Part shown: positions 23,251 to 37,984 of the stretch, one piece after another
How positions within the stretch are numbered: position 1 is the first letter of the stretch
Layout of the letters: each line of letters opens with the position of its first letter
NCBI GenBank assembly: GCA_013399895.1
Contig: VXBA01001187.1
Location: 286,123 to 350,122 of the forward strand
Origin: Serilophus lunatus
Taxonomy: Eukaryota; Chordata; Aves; Passeriformes; Eurylaimidae
Length of the DNA stretch: 64,000 nt
Reading direction: 5' to 3'
Made by a program: the position numbers and the translations under genes
Notes under the pieces: model-generated
The model's database searches: none
What the model was told of the DNA's origin: nothing
The model's input: the letters and a program-made list of their open reading frames with translations, nothing else

Positions 23251-25944
23251 ATATTGTGCCAGAAGAGTGGCTAATATGTGCATACAGAGAAGGATGGGAG
23301 GAGATTTGAAGGGGCTAGAAGAAGCCTGACTTTGAAGTGCAGTAGATTTAGTACAACACAAATCTATGCACTGAAGAATGTTCAACAATTGATAACCTGT
23401 GCAGTGCAGAGCCAAAGCCCTGTAGAACTCTCTGTATGGCCTTTACTCCTGCATCTTCCTATACTGCCTATGATTTCTCCAGAAAATCATCTTTTCTTTC
23501 CATTTCAATTAGTCCCTCTTTCTCAAGAAGAGTTCAGCTACCAGCTCTGATCATCCATGGACATTTGAAATCTGTATTTTTAGGCAGCTCATGTGTATGT
23601 CACGTTACATTAGTCACCCATAAGATCAATTGTGAGTCACTGTTGTAGGGCCTGGCATGTTGTCTGTTAAGCAATTTCCCTTTTGTGCTACGAAAGACAC
23701 CCCAGTGATAAGAAGCAAAATTAATCCTTTGCATCCTTTCCAGCTGTCAGTGACCTGAAAAAATTTTGTGCTTTTTTTGCAATCATTACATTTTCTTCCT
23801 CTTTGAAGAAGTTTTACTGTCTTGCATAGGAGTTTTTTTGCTTGATATTTAACCTTCACATGGGATGTATCTTCGTTCTATGCTAAAAGGTGTGGTCCTA
23901 AAAAACAAGAAGGAAGCATGAACAGCTAAGACAAAAAGAGATTTCTTATCCCGGGGTGAACAAGGCATTTTCCATCTTTTCTTTTATGCCTTTGCTATTT
24001 AATTTATCAAATATTTAACCTTAATGAAAAGGAGGTACTTTGCTAAAGATGCACATGCCTTATTATTTCAAATAATAAAAGCAATTACCTACATTGCTTT
24101 AATATCTATGAAATATACTACACAAGCATTACACAAGTCTACATTTTTAGAATCGTTTAAACATCTAGACATGCAAAATTTGTAGGTGCTGAGGCAGTTA
24201 ACTTTTTTTAAGTGGAATCACTCTCTTCTATGGGTTATCAGAATATGCATTTTGAGTTTAGCCCTCAAAGGAATAAATACAATGGGAAAAGAGACTTCAA
24301 TAAATCTGAATTTTAGGATAAAAATTTTCAATAAATATTTTTAAAGTACCCTTGCATTTTGGTGCTTGGTTGGAAGGAATGAAGAGGGAACAAGAGGTAT
24401 CTCTTCCTATGTAAAAACCCAATGGTCTAAGCATAATTCAGAGTGTGAAAGGCTGACCATAGTTCCCACATCTGGCTGAGGTGTTTGTGCACACACCTCC
24501 ACAGCTGTCCAAATTTCTTATCACTCTAAACCTTTCCATATTAGTTTCCCTTAATCTCTTCTTTTGGATCATTTACAATTTATAGGGAACATTAAATTAC
24601 TAGCAACAATTAAGATAATTCACTAGCTGAGACATCAAGGCTCTAAGCTGGTGAGAAAAATGTCTGGATCTTCACCGCTTCTCAATGACAATTTCTCAGA
24701 GAATTGCATTAACCAGAGGCTAAAATTTTTCGTCATCCTCTTTATTCAAATATTAACCTGCTTCTCTAGACTCATCTTTTGAGATTCTGAGGATACAGAT
24801 TTCTACATATAGAGGTAGAAATAGATTTGAGGTTTTACACAGTCCTGGCCAGTATGAAATGTCTGTCAAAATGGACTGTTATTACCTGATCTACTGCATT
24901 TTTTAAATATAGCTCCTCATTAAAAGAAAAATAAATAAAAAGACAGATTAATCCAATAAAGACCATCATAGCAGTCCTAAGCAGTGAGACTGGCTGATAG
25001 AAACAATTTCTCTCTGGAGATAATGTAAAGGTCTTATTTCTCTGTCTCTAAACATAGAATGATCGCAGTGCTGACACATCTTAAATGTCACCGCAAAGCA
25101 AAAAAATCAAGTTGGTACAAAATTTGAAAGCACTGCATTTTATTTCAGCTATTTTGCCTGCAGCTCAGCATGTCTTCTACACCAGGACTGAGTAGCAAAG
25201 CAAACCCAGAGGAGACCTGCCACCTTGCAAAATCTGTCCTTTGACTGTTGGGTCTACTTTTTGCTTTCAATAATCATTAGAATAACTTACTTCTTAACTA
25301 ATTGCTACTAGTTAACTACTGATTTTTCCCGAAATCACATGAAGAACTGAGACAAGAGCAATACCATTTTCATCTTGGAATCACTTTTGAGAATTCCTTT
25401 TCTTGAACATTGTGAATTGTGTGAATAATCTATATCCCACTGGCTTCTCATAGGCCTTGGTGATTGTGCTGGAGAACAGAGCAGGAGGATGATCTTTACA
25501 CATGACCTCTGTGCCATTCATGATATTATACAGCTCAGAGGAGCTTCCTGAATCACGTCCATTTTATGACTGTCAGATAGCTCAAATATTGCTTGTAATA
25601 TTATGAAATTTTTCATCATCTTTGCTTACTTTCTCTGAATATTTTCCAGTTCTAGTACAAAATTTTTCAACATGAAGGAACCAGAACAGTTAGACAGTGT
25701 TCAGTGTGGAGCAAATCATGAGTTTACATAAGTAACTTCTGTTTTGTTCTCTGTTTCTTTCTCCTCTTTTTTGTTTATTTTTTTCATATTGAATGGAGGT
25801 ATTCAAGGTATTATTTATCTCAGTCCCAAGGTCTCATTCTCCAGTGGCTAGATTGAGTTCAGAGTATCATTTTGTATGTGAAGCTAAAATTGTTTTACAC
25901 ATACATTTTTTATATGTACATTTACTTTCATCTGTCATTTTCTT
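23251..25944. other. No gene seen
   Basis: 2.7 kb with short open frames (up to 90 codons at 23278-23550) that have no recognisable domain. No clear repeat. Confidence 0.5.
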
Positions 25945-26130
25945 ACCCAATCACTGAATCTTGTAAAGACCTCCTGCAATTTGCTGCGATGGATTTCATC
26001 CTTTCTACCTTGAAGAGCTTTGTGTCATCAGCAAACTGTCACAACACATGCCCTTTTTCAGGTCATTTTTGTCCCTGTTAAGCAGCAGGTCTGAGAATAG
26101 CATCCTGTACAGCTTCACTGCTGACTTTCC
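25945..26130 (-). repeat. Old CR1/L3-like relic of the RT region
   Basis: 'gaagagctttgtgtcatcag' followed by 'caaactg', then 'ggtcatttttgtccctgtta' and 'agcagc', resemble the antisense of CR1 reverse transcriptase around the 'gtgtcgtcggcaaactt' block. Many substitutions indicate an ancient copy. Confidence 0.55.
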
Positions 26131-29100
26131 TTCATGGAGAGGGCTGATCCCTTATCATCATTTAGTCTTTCAGAGCTCATAATACTTTCTATTTTCTTTA
26201 TTTGGTTGCAACTTTCAGGATTTGTATTAATACTTGATTAATTCTAAAAAGACCTTTTTTAATGTTACTGCTTAGTCATTCCTATTTTTTCTCAAGTTCA
26301 TTACAATAAGTTATATGCAAAAGCACTGCACTTTCCATATAGTGTCTCTCAGTAGTCTCTGCTGCTAAATTACCTGCTAAGTTTTAATTGTCCTCCTTAC
26401 TTTTTTTAGCTTCTTTTCAAAAAAAACTTCTCAGTTTTTATTCATTTTATTTAAATTTAGCTAAACTGCAGTGACTTTTTGTTTCATTGTGTTTTGATTT
26501 TTTTTGACCTGTGTTGTTTATCAGAAAGTTTTAACTGCCCTGAAATATATTTTCAGCACTTCTTCCGAAAATATTTGTATTATTATGGGGAAAAAAATAA
26601 AGTTTTAATGATTCATCTGCCAGATCTCAGAGAGGCGTAGGAATGATAAACCTCAGCGATCTAACTAGGGAAGAGGAGAAATGAAGGAGGGCTAAAATAT
26701 ACACAAATATACACAGCAGGCAAATGCAAGAGCAGATGGATACCTGCAACACCCTGTGGACAAGAGGACGACTGAAATGGGAGTTCCTACACTCCAAATA
26801 TCAAGCCTGGAAATAAAACTAATATGTGATTATGGCTTATAAGAAATATATAGAAGAATTCTGTTGAGTTCCAGAGTGATCTGTTGCCCCATAGAAATCA
26901 CCACACTGTTCATTTGATCCTATTTTTGCCACAGAGAAACAGCTTCTTTTTCTGCATGTCAAGTTCGCATGTTCGATGTTGATCAATATCAATATGTTTT
27001 CTGTCTTATCCATAGATTATCAATCCTTTTATAAGGGATTGGGATTTCAAATTTTTTAAATATATTTTTAAAAGTATATTTCTATTGTAAGGATCCAGTT
27101 CATGACTGATGTTAACAGATATTACTGTAATAATATAAATATTGCTAAGGTAAGCCAGAGATGTGGGTCTCCTGAGGTTTTGGCTCCAAATGTCCTCTGT
27201 GAAAGCTACCTTCTCTGAAATACACATTTCTGCTTTCGTCTTTTCTTCAAATAAAAAAGATATATATGTAATGAAAAACAGTTTTTTCTATAGGGAAAAT
27301 CTTGACTCCATACCTTTATCTCCCCACTAAGTCCTGGGGAACAGATTCCACTTGAACAAAAGGGAAACAAATGTTATTTAATGTGACATTATTATTCCTT
27401 CTACTTCTGGTAAGACAAAATCTTTTATGTTCCAGATGCATTCCCTTTCAGGAAAATATAATAGGTCTAATTCCATCTGATACTCTGGATGTAAACCCCA
27501 TTTTAGTGGTGAAAATCTAGCCTAAAATAAAAAGCAAAGTACAGAGTACAAAAAAAAAAAAAAAAAAGTTTGGTCTTAAAGAAACTGTCTCCTTTTTGAA
27601 AATCTCATACTGAGCAAACAAAAGCAAAAGTATCTGTTGATGTAATATTTATCACCTAAATCAGTAATGTTGCAATGATCAAAGAAAATATATTTACCAG
27701 TAGGGTGCTGGATATAGATGTTGTTAGTTTGAAAACAGGAATCATAAAATACTGAATCCTGAATAAAATTTTAATACATTAGACTCCTGACAACAGCGCC
27801 ATCCTATAATAATTCTAGTGAAAGACAAAATATTATTGTAAGGACCAAAAAAGTAACTTCTGAAAAAACAGACTTTTCTAAAAATTAAAAAAAAAAAAAA
27901 GTTTTACAATATTATGCTTTCATGAAAATTCAATAAAGTATTATGACAAAACAACAAAAAAGAAATATCTTTTCTTTGAATGTTTGCTTTTTTATGCAAT
28001 TAAAATGTAGTAAAGAACAGGGAACTTGCTCTGAATAATATTTATTGGGAATTTTTCCCCACTAATAAGTAGATTTTGTAGGGAATCCTACCATTTCATC
28101 ATTATTTTTCAGCTGACACTGCCTGTCTTTCCAGTCTCATGTTGTGCAGGCATTGACACTTTATCTTAACAGAGATTTTAATTTCCAGAACGTAAGAGGT
28201 TTTTGTTTAAGCCTTCAGTTTTCTATTTTTCTGTTTCTCTGGGTTTGGTTTCTGAATTGAATGAGTATTGAATTAATTTAACAGAGATTGAGTACATTTT
28301 TTTCACAGTACATTAGTGTCTGAAAATCATAATCTTACAGAAAAATTTGAAAGAAGATTTGACCCCCCGGGATCTAGGCCACAAACTGAAAATATTGAGA
28401 CAGTTGCAGGTCCCAATTGTGAACAGATTTTACTTTCTGTAGCTCCAGCAAGAATTGTACTTACCATTTGCCAGACTGAATGACCCAATATCTCTTCTTC
28501 ATACTTTCTTTTACACAGGTTTTAGTGAGGTTAAGTGCTAGTTCAATACTGCAAACCCTCAACCTAGATTTTTGGAGTTTTTGAATCAGAAAACAACCTA
28601 TAATCATGACACATGTAAATTTTTTGTTTCCTCGTTTCACTAGGTCAATAATTTTCTTGAATTTCTTGAATCTTGACTTTTATTAGCAGCAAACTATGAT
28701 CTAGTTTAATTTTTACTGCCACTTATGCCAGGACATCTGGAGCCAGGAATTTGATCATACTTTGTCTTATTCTCGTTTCAGGTAAACAGTATGTAAGGAA
28801 AGATGCTGGTACACTTGCCAAACGAGTACACCAAGACATGTAGAGGATTTTTACAAAGAATTTTTTTTTCCCTCAGTTTTCCTTGACAGAGTTAATTTTT
28901 CCAGTCATAAACAAACCTGGAAGACACAAGTTTCAACAAAACTTTCTAATAGTTTGCTGATTCCATCATTACTGAAAAAGTCATGTGACTTCTATTCACA
29001 AAGTCATCGTAATCCAGAGGATTTGAAATAACTTTATCTCCCTCTAGAATAGAAATTTCTTTAATTTATCCTAGTCTTACATATTTTATATGATTTTCTC

Positions 29101-32100
29101 TTTTACCCTAATAATTGCATCCAGACGTCACCTCTCTTCGGACAAATCAGAGCCTTGTTTTCAGGTTTTTGACAACATTACTGTGCCTTGTAATTTTTCC
29201 TGAGTCTCAATCCTTCTACTCTTTGTCTTCTAGAAAAGTCTAGAAATTAATGTTTTCCAAGCACTTGTTGTACAAACACTCATTTTCTTAGACAGTAAGA
29301 GTAAAATACTCTGATTTCAATTGATTTCACACTCCTTGTTCTTTGGGCAGAAAATCAGTCATCAGCTTCATTCACTGTAATTACATTAAAATAATATTAA
29401 TAGCCATAGTACCGTAGCCAAGCTATCTTTTATATTTCTTTACAATACTCCTGAGAAGCAGAATTGTCTTCAGTTTACGGAGATACTACTCCTGAAAAGC
29501 AAAATAGTTCCCTAATATAACAGGGGAAGCATGTGGTACAATACATATTTTATCCCTTAAATCGCAGTCTCACACAGTCTACTCATCACAGCAATCATGG
29601 TGGTTTTTCTACAATGCACAGTAGATGCTGCCTTGCCCAGCACCTTGATGCTGTGATTGCTATTTCATATGGTAGCCTACTGTGGACCACTCACTCCCTG
29701 CTTTGACTAAAATCTATGAAGGATGCATTTTACCAAATCTGAAGAACGTGGCAATCTCAGCCTCACAAACAGAGCTCTGTTATCTTCAATCTCTATCACA
29801 GCAGTTAACCTAACCATCATATTTCTTTTTTTATCCAAGGAAAATAAAATATTCAGAGTATCATGCTGTTAGACACAACACAGAAGTTCCATGAATTGTT
29901 CAAAGACAGACTACATAATTTGTTCTTCTAGGTCTTGCTGTTTTAAAAATAAATGGTGTTTTCTAACTTCTATTTAATGTTATGTTAAACCTAACACTGC
30001 TTCTAAGTGTTGGCTTGGCAAAACCATACAAACTTTTAAAATAAACTAAAAGTGGAACTGAGAAGGATCATAATGAAAAAACTTCACATAATTATTTGTA
30101 AATATACCTTTTTATATGATTTTCCATGGCTAGACAACCATCATTGTAGAGTAACACTTGTCATTAAAAATTAGTTAAGTGTTAAAAAGTGTTATTAATA
30201 ATTGTTAATAAGCACTGTTATGCTTTCATCTCCTGTTATTCTGCAATGCTGCAAGAAGGAAGAGTCCTGATCATCCTTGAGTCATTTGGTTTCCATGTTT
30301 CTACATCATAACTCACAACATCTTCAAAAACTTATGGCCAGCACTGCTCTTTCTACAGCTCCTGTTGTTGTTGCTCACTGGCATCACAGTTTTGGGGAGA
30401 AGGTGCAGCAAATAAACCAGACGCAGAATTTAAATGGAGATACTGTAAAGTGCAATGCCCATTGTGTTACTGCTTCACATTGTCTGCTGTCAGACCAGAG
30501 AAGAGCTCTCTGCATTCATCCAGGATGCAGGAACACATTAATGGAGAGGTATAATGCTGCTGAGTGCAGACATATTGTTATGCAGCTGTCTTTTTCAAAA
30601 ACACAACCATAGTCTTGATGTTTACTTTTTAAGTGCTTGTTTTTTTCTTTTTATTACTTCTTTCTGTTACCATGAATAAAAGTTGGTTAGTCTGTAAAGT
30701 TGATTTTTATTTATGATATGAATTTTCAGTGCTTTGAGATAACTACCACGAGAGCATCCAGACAAGTTCTGAGGAGATGTCTTCTTACAGAAATTCTTGT
30801 TTTTCATATAGTTATTTACAGTTTCAATTTCTTTATTTCTTCTCCTACATTATGTTGAACAAGTACAGTTCCACTTTTAAAATGTTTTTAAATGAAAGAA
30901 TTAGCAGTCTAAGAAGGCTGAGAATCTGAAAAATGTAAGCACAGTCAGTAGCATTTAGCAAATGTCTTCAAAAGAGAAGCAAAAGGCAATGAAGAATCTA
31001 CTCATTGGACTGTTCTTTGAAAGGGACCTCTGTAGCCTCTTTCTCAGCCAGCAAGTTCTGCCAACGTATGGAAAAGAGGTTTAAGAATGTATCAAAATGC
31101 ATATATACAAAAGGATATGTTATCTTTTAGTGACCTATGTTAGTGACAAATTATTTTCTCCTCCTGCCTGTGCTCCAACTCAGCTTTAGCAGTCACTACG
31201 TTGGAGAATGTCATCAAAGCTTCAAGGCATTTCATGATGCATACTTCATTGCTGAGGAAGCAGTGGCCTCTTGAAAACCATATTCTCTCTTGATCTCTGA
31301 TATCCAAAAAGGAAGTGTTTTATAAATCCCTGAACAGGAACTAGAAAAAGGCATGGAGTAAAAGAAAAAAAAATCTTCTGTGTTTTCATTCTCCAAAAAT
31401 GCAATCTCAGATTCAGTATAACTTGGCACAAATCATAAATTTTAGTGATGCAGTGTGAAGTTGGACATTTGAAATAGCAAATGAGACAGTTGGACATTTG
31501 AATTTCTTTTTTTGGTTTAAGTGGAAATTTTATTTTTAAACTGAATATATTCAGTGTATATAATGAAAAAGCATAAAAAATAGCACAGGATCCTTCATGT
31601 TTTGACAAGTCAAACTGGAAGTAAAATGATTTGGGATCAACTAAAATTAAATTTGAGTATTTTGTTGTGTTTTCCATCTTTATCGTTAATAAAAACAACT
31701 ACACTATTCAGTATTTTATGTTGTATAGGTATATCCTCAAGTTCTTCTCTCTTCCTTTTTAAATTTCCCCATCTTACTATGTTTCTTCCAGATCTATCCC
31801 TGCCACTGCTTTTTCCGTATCCTCACACACACCCTTTTTGTTTTGTTTTGTTGCTTTTTTTCCTTATGAAAATAGAAATTAAGTAATGCCTCAATCTATC
31901 TTTTTAAATTGCAATTTCAATCTACACTAGATATCAGGAAAAAAGCCCTTCACCCTCCAAAAATATCTCTGCTGCAATACAATTACATCATGTAACTGAG
32001 GCTGGAAAAAGCAGTTAACACTGCAAAGTAGTTTCTGAATAATAACAGACATAATAACATAGTGCTGACAGGTCCTGATTGACAGAAAGAGACAGGCCTT

Positions 32101-35100
32101 CCAGTTAAGAGAAAAGATGAAAGCTAGTGGGGATGACAGTGGTAATAATACTGTAATGCTCAGCTTCTGGCCCTTTGCATTTTAGAGATGATAAAACTTC
32201 ATAACTTTTTATATATATATTTACACATATATATATTTCAGAGTTGAAACACTTAATCTAATTAAGTGCTTGCCCTCAAAGGAACTTACTTAGCATTTGT
32301 GTTAAGGCTTTTCATTCTATTTTTTCCTACATTTCTAGAGTATCAGAACATTCTGGGAAGAGGCAAGGGAAAAGAAAGCCAGTTAATCTGTTGAGAGTCT
32401 TTCAGCATCAAACCAGAATTTCCTACGTGGCCTCAAAAGAAACCTAACAGGACACACAATGAGAAACTCAAAGTTAGGCGAATGCAAAGTGCTTTAAGTA
32501 GACACATACACATGTATATACACATATGGATAAATGAGCGTCGTGGCTCTGATCTGTTGCATGCTGACATTTCCTTGTCAACTCTTGTACTCATATCTGC
32601 TGATGACAGGTGGAAATTGTTAGCTACTGGAAAATTGCCATTTTTCCATGTCCTATATGAAACATTTTGATCTGTTGTTTTGGGGGTTTTTTTCTGTTGA
32701 AGCAGCACTTTGAGCTAATTTAAACAACCAATTGACAAACTGTATGCCTTTTGCACTCTACTGACAAATTTAATTCACATCTGCCCACCTTTTATACACT
32801 GAATTATTTTTATCAAGACATGGAAGTATTAAGTTATATTAAATAGTGTCTTTAGGCTGGTTATAGGCACACTGAGATCCACTTCAGGCTCCATCCAAAG
32901 CAGAAAAAAACATTATTCTCTTCTGCCTCAATTTCCTCTTTCCCAATAAAGACTATGCTCCTGAGAGTACACGTTAGCTCTCAGTATGAATTTGATTAAC
33001 ATTTTTCAATAATATAGCTTATTTTGGCTAACCTTCTATTTCCTAATACCCTCAGAATATCCTAAATATTCTTGACTATTTGGAATATTCAAAATACAAC
33101 TGTTGACAACTGGGGTCCAGATACTTATTTCATAAATCACAGCATAAGCAAAGGGCTTGCCATAAATATACTTATCTCTGCTTCCCTCCTTCTTCAGAAA
33201 AAAGATGAAGGGAGAAAAGATTGCCTTTGCAAAATGCACCTAGTTCCAATAAATCGGGGTTATGCAGTTTCAGCTGGGGTCTGAATTGCAAACCTAAAAA
33301 TGATCTTCTCACCACTGCAGGTTTTTAGTATTGATGGAACAATATTTCCTTGACCTTGGCTGAGCCCTCATGCAACAGCAGCAGAACATCTCTCCTGTTG
33401 TGATACTTTGAATTATAATTGCAGAACTCACTTAAGCAAGGTATAGTCTTCCATTTTCTCTACAGAGGATCTAAAGACTCAGAGAGAATAGTTTGAAACC
33501 TGGCTTGCAGTGTGGGATCTGGGCACACTGTGTTAATGCTTGGGTATTCACACCACCCAGGTTTTGCCCTCAAATTTTTTCTAAACATATTTTAAGTTTT
33601 GTTCATCTTCTGAGAGATTTAACAGCACCTCTGAAAGGATCCAGGAAATAGTCCTAAGTCCAAATTCAGGAGCTCCTCTCTCCAGTGATACTGTAGGTCA
33701 TCTAGATGCATCAGTTGGAAGTTTATGGGGCAGTGGAGCCATTCTGCCTCTGGTGTAGGAGGTGTGCTCTTGCCCTGGTCATCCAACATTGTGTGAAAAA
33801 GCCTAAGGAGGGAGCACATGGGAAAATACAGACTTTCAAAGCAGTTTGCAGGTTTTTCATTAGCATATCTTTACAGGTTTTTTAAATTCATAAGATTAAA
33901 TCTGAAGAAAACTAAGGAGTAGAACAGCATTCTGGTTTCTGCTTAAGTAAATATCCAGACTACAAGGCTGGAGTTTATCTCCTGTCCTCCTGCATCCCAG
34001 AGTTTCTCACTGCTAGCTGCTATTCTTCTATGTAAAAGGTTGTAAAGGAAGTCTTAAAAAAAAATCTCATGATTAGGAAAATCACTAGATCCAAATCCTC
34101 CTACACCTTCTTCCTAGGTAAATGTCCAGGGGCATTGACATATGTGAGAGGCAAATGGCCCACTAAGTGTATGTATAATTTCAGCATGCTGTGATGACTG
34201 ATATACAGAGAGAGCATAGGACACTTCAAAGACTTTTTCAAGTGCTGGATGATGTTCAAGCACACTTTAGACCAGAGCAGTTAGGACAGTTTTAGGGCTG
34301 AAAAGACTGAATATCAAACAGATGACTTATTTGTCACTAAAGAGTAAATTATATTTGACCTGTTTTCTGGGACATAAATGTCACAGACTTTTCTCCAAAA
34401 GCAAACAGGGCTCACATTTGCTTTATCTAGAGTCTTAAGAGCTATAAGACCTTCATAGTTGGTACGGACCTGGAGATAAAACATGGTTCTCCAGACACCA
34501 AAAGGAACTTAGATCTCTCATTCCATTACTGAATGAAGACCTCTCAAGGAGAGAGATACCTTTACTAATCACCTCCTCCTTATTGTAACAAGAGCAACAA
34601 AACCTAAAGAACAGATTTTTGACTCCCTCCCTTATGAATATTTCAGGACTGAATTGGTAGCAAATAATTGATAGCTACTGCTGTGAGTAGAGCTACTGCT
34701 TCTAATCAGGAAGTTCCTCCAGGAATTTGTGTTGGATTCCTGGCAATGAATTTGTTATTGAGTGACAAAAGTTGGATAAAGGAAAAATGAGCAAACAAGG
34801 TTTTTGCAATTTATCTCATTCTCTCCCTTGTCATCATAATATTACTTTGTCTGTCCAGGATCATACAGTTCTCATTTTGGAGAGTTGAAGGACTGGAGTG
34901 CTAGCTCCCAAATTCAAAGGATTAAACATTATCAGAATCTTTCAGGGAAGTTGAAAGTCTTGACTGTGAAACATAGTTCAACATGTTTCACAAGATTTAT
35001 ATGAGTTTAGTTGAACCAGCAGAAAATATGACAGAAGAATAATACACAGAATGGCACAGATGTTACTTCTTCTTCTGTGTCTGTTCTCATTCAAAAGGAC

Positions 35101-36333
35101 TCTTTCCAATTAGTTTAACAGAAGGTGGATTGGACCCACAGGGTTGATCCAAATTGCAGTGAAGTGCTCAAGAAACCTTTGTTAATTTCAGTAAGCAGTT
35201 AATAAGCTCCTTATGTAGAATAATCAAAACTGATACTGAAAAGGGTTAAAACGGTGGACAGGTTTCAGTCTTTGCAGAAAAATGAATTTTATTCTGTATT
35301 TCATTTTCCAGAATGATCAGTTACATGAGCACAAACAACATTATTCAGAGGCCAATACATTTTGTAGCAAAGACTTGTCAGAGAGAAAATCTATTTTCCA
35401 AGTTCAATAGAATAAAATGCTCCAGTAATTACACAGATTGGTGAAAGTATAAATGAAAAAATCTCAATTAAATTTCCTTTACATACCCATCATTGTAAAG
35501 TTATTAGTTAAACATTTTCTTCGGCTCTCTACTTTTTACCTGGGTTAACCTAGAATAATAATCTTTAATAGAAATATACCACGGGATTATGCCATCTGGA
35601 AGGATCAGTTGGACTCTGATCTCATCTGTGACTTTGATTCATAAAGCCTTGAGCAAGAATAAGTACGTTACAGACTCAAATTTCTAAAGATGTCTTTCCT
35701 TTGATTTTTTTTATAGACAGTGGAAAGACAGGAACTTGTGGAGCATTGTTCATTTGAGCTATTTTTTACACTTACCTTAGAAAGAGCTGAGTCATATTTC
35801 CAAAGTACCTAATTCTCTCTAATGACTATAAAGACTCTCTAGACAAGCAGCTTAGGTTTAGACATCTATATCTGCATGTGTAAATCCTCTCATAGTAGAG
35901 TCCTCCACCTTTTCTTTTTGTCTTATTCTTTCCTTTGCTCAGAAGTTCAGCTGTACCAGATAAGAATATATTTAGCTGCAGAGAAACTTTTTCTTGTTGA
36001 ATATTACAGAGGTAATATTCATATACTTTGAAATGGCTGCAGAGGAATTCGTTGGGAATGTTGTATCTTTATACAAAGGACATTCCACAGTTTTTCCAGC
36101 TGTGTCACTTGGATACAGCTATTGCTATACTTTAGGCTTTCCTCTAACCTGACTCTGATCAGGAAATTATGTCACTTTTCCTCAGAATTCAGTTATATTG
36201 GGGTTGGTGCTCTTTACTCTATTGCCTTCCTGGAATTGTACAGCTGAGCTATGCCTCTAAATTATCTACAAGCTATTGAGAAATGGGTAACCTTATATGG
36301 TGAATGCATTTGTCCTTTTGCTCCTCTTTCCAG
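26131..36333. other. Long stretch without a recognised gene
   Basis: 10.2 kb of AT-rich DNA with scattered A/T runs (27550-27566, 27886-27900) and an (AT)n tract (32210-32236). Open frames of 111 codons (30277-30612, plus) and 150 codons (31246-31698, minus) are the longest; neither shows a known domain, and they are discussed as findings. No CR1 copy is recognisable. Confidence 0.45.
32210..32236. repeat. Interrupted (AT)n microsatellite
   Basis: Two short AT tracts separated by 'ttacac'. Confidence 0.8.
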
Positions 36334-36466
36334 GGTGCTTACATCAGCTTAGCTTTTCTGCTGCTGGAAATATCCTGTGCTATTCAACTTCTCATCTACC
36401 TCTGCAGCATGCTAATTATCCTATACTGGGTCAGAAAATGCTATAAATCATTCCTGCAATATTCAG
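36334..36466 (+). CDS. Weak candidate exon, hydrophobic peptide
   Basis: A 133-base open segment is preceded by a good polypyrimidine tract and AG ('ttgctcctctttccag') and followed by CAG|GTTTGC, a weak donor. It would encode 44 residues starting GAYISLAFLLLEIS and ending WVRKCYKSFLQYS, dominated by one or two hydrophobic segments like membrane helices. No neighbouring plus-strand exon was found, the donor is poor, and the peptide matches no family I know. A chance open frame in AT-rich DNA is more likely than a gene. Confidence 0.15.
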
Positions 36467-37984
36467 GTTTGCTTGTTTCCTTTCACAAAAGCAGCTAAAT
36501 CCCTGGTCCCTCTGGCTTTTTACCCATACTTATATTTACCTTAAATTTTATAGCAAAAGTCTTCCTCATTGATCATTAAGGCTAAACTAACGACACAAGT
36601 TACAGGTGACCACAATGTATATTGTGCAAGTGTCTACTTGTGTCATATCTGTGACTAATTTTTATGGTGACGGAGTTTTTTCTTACATCTCCTCCCCTAT
36701 CAAACCATTTTAGAGAAATAGAATCTCCTTCACACCACAACAATGTAAGCCATCTCTGAACATGCAATAGATCTTTTCTATCTCTAGTTTGTGAAATTTA
36801 TTTACTGATGCCTATGGCAAAGAAAGAGAAAAGCAGTTAATAGCTGGGTTTCAATGCTAGGCATGTTTGAACCTTTTATGACTGGGTAATACTAACTTTT
36901 TTATGAATGTTTAGGGATAATATATGTCTTATCACTTGCTCCTCATGGGGTGGAACTGTGAACAAAATAATTTATACGTGTATTTCCTATAAAATGTAAA
37001 ATAAATCAAGTTCTTCTCTTAGCCTGGTTAAAAATAGTCTCACCACAGGTTGGTTTCAAGGAGTGCTCCAAGGCGAAGATCCCAGATCAACTGCCGGTTG
37101 CACAGACATCATACCCAGTATTACCCTTTGTATTATAAAAATTGTTCAGACCTAAGGCTGCTGAGAGTCTTCTAAAAACGTAGGACTTAACAATGTAGGC
37201 ACAGAAATGCACTAACATACAGCTATTGCACTGTAGATGGCTTACAACATGGGCAAAGGAACTCTTACCTGCCTGGGTAGCAATCTTGTTTTTCTGGTTC
37301 AGCCATTAGGTGGTGACTCAAAGCAAGTTCTGTTTCAAGTCAGTTACAAGATTCAAGTGTAGCCAAAAGATCCTGATTCAAAGCTCTCTGAAGTTCCAAT
37401 TCAGCCTTCCTAGGCTTTGATGGCGTCTTAGTCAAAGATCTATTTCACTACTATTACTTATCCCAAGTTCCCTTGTATTCAGTATTTATCTCTGTGAAAA
37501 TGCAGAGCTAGAAAAAAGCGTGATTCATCTCTATTAATACAAATTCTGTTTGGTTCCTACCTAGAAACACATCTAAATGATTTTGACTCACTTCTTTCAG
37601 CTGGAAAAGTAGGAGTCTTTGAAGGCTGCTATGTTGGCCCCAAGTCCAAGACAGACACACGTATCTTAATGTAGTTCATGCAAAGTCAGTACCTAAAAGT
37701 TCTTAAAGTTTTTGCTGGCTCAGGTTCAACCTATTTACTTTAAGTCATGTATCTAAGAAGCTTAATTGATAGGTTTCACACATAAGCTATTGATAAATAT
37801 AAATTTCTCTAGAGGACAATGAAGATCTGTTAAGACAATAATTGCCTATCCTTATCCATTAACTTTATAAAGTTGGTAGAGTGATGACAGTTCTTAATGT
37901 ATGCACCTGAGGTTGATGCCCAAGTTTTTTCAGAACAATCCTGGATGTAATTTTAGACTTGGTATCAACACACATTACATTCAT
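36467..37984. other. No gene seen
   Basis: 1.5 kb. A block around 37045-37115 is locally less AT-rich but matches nothing I recognise. Confidence 0.5.
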
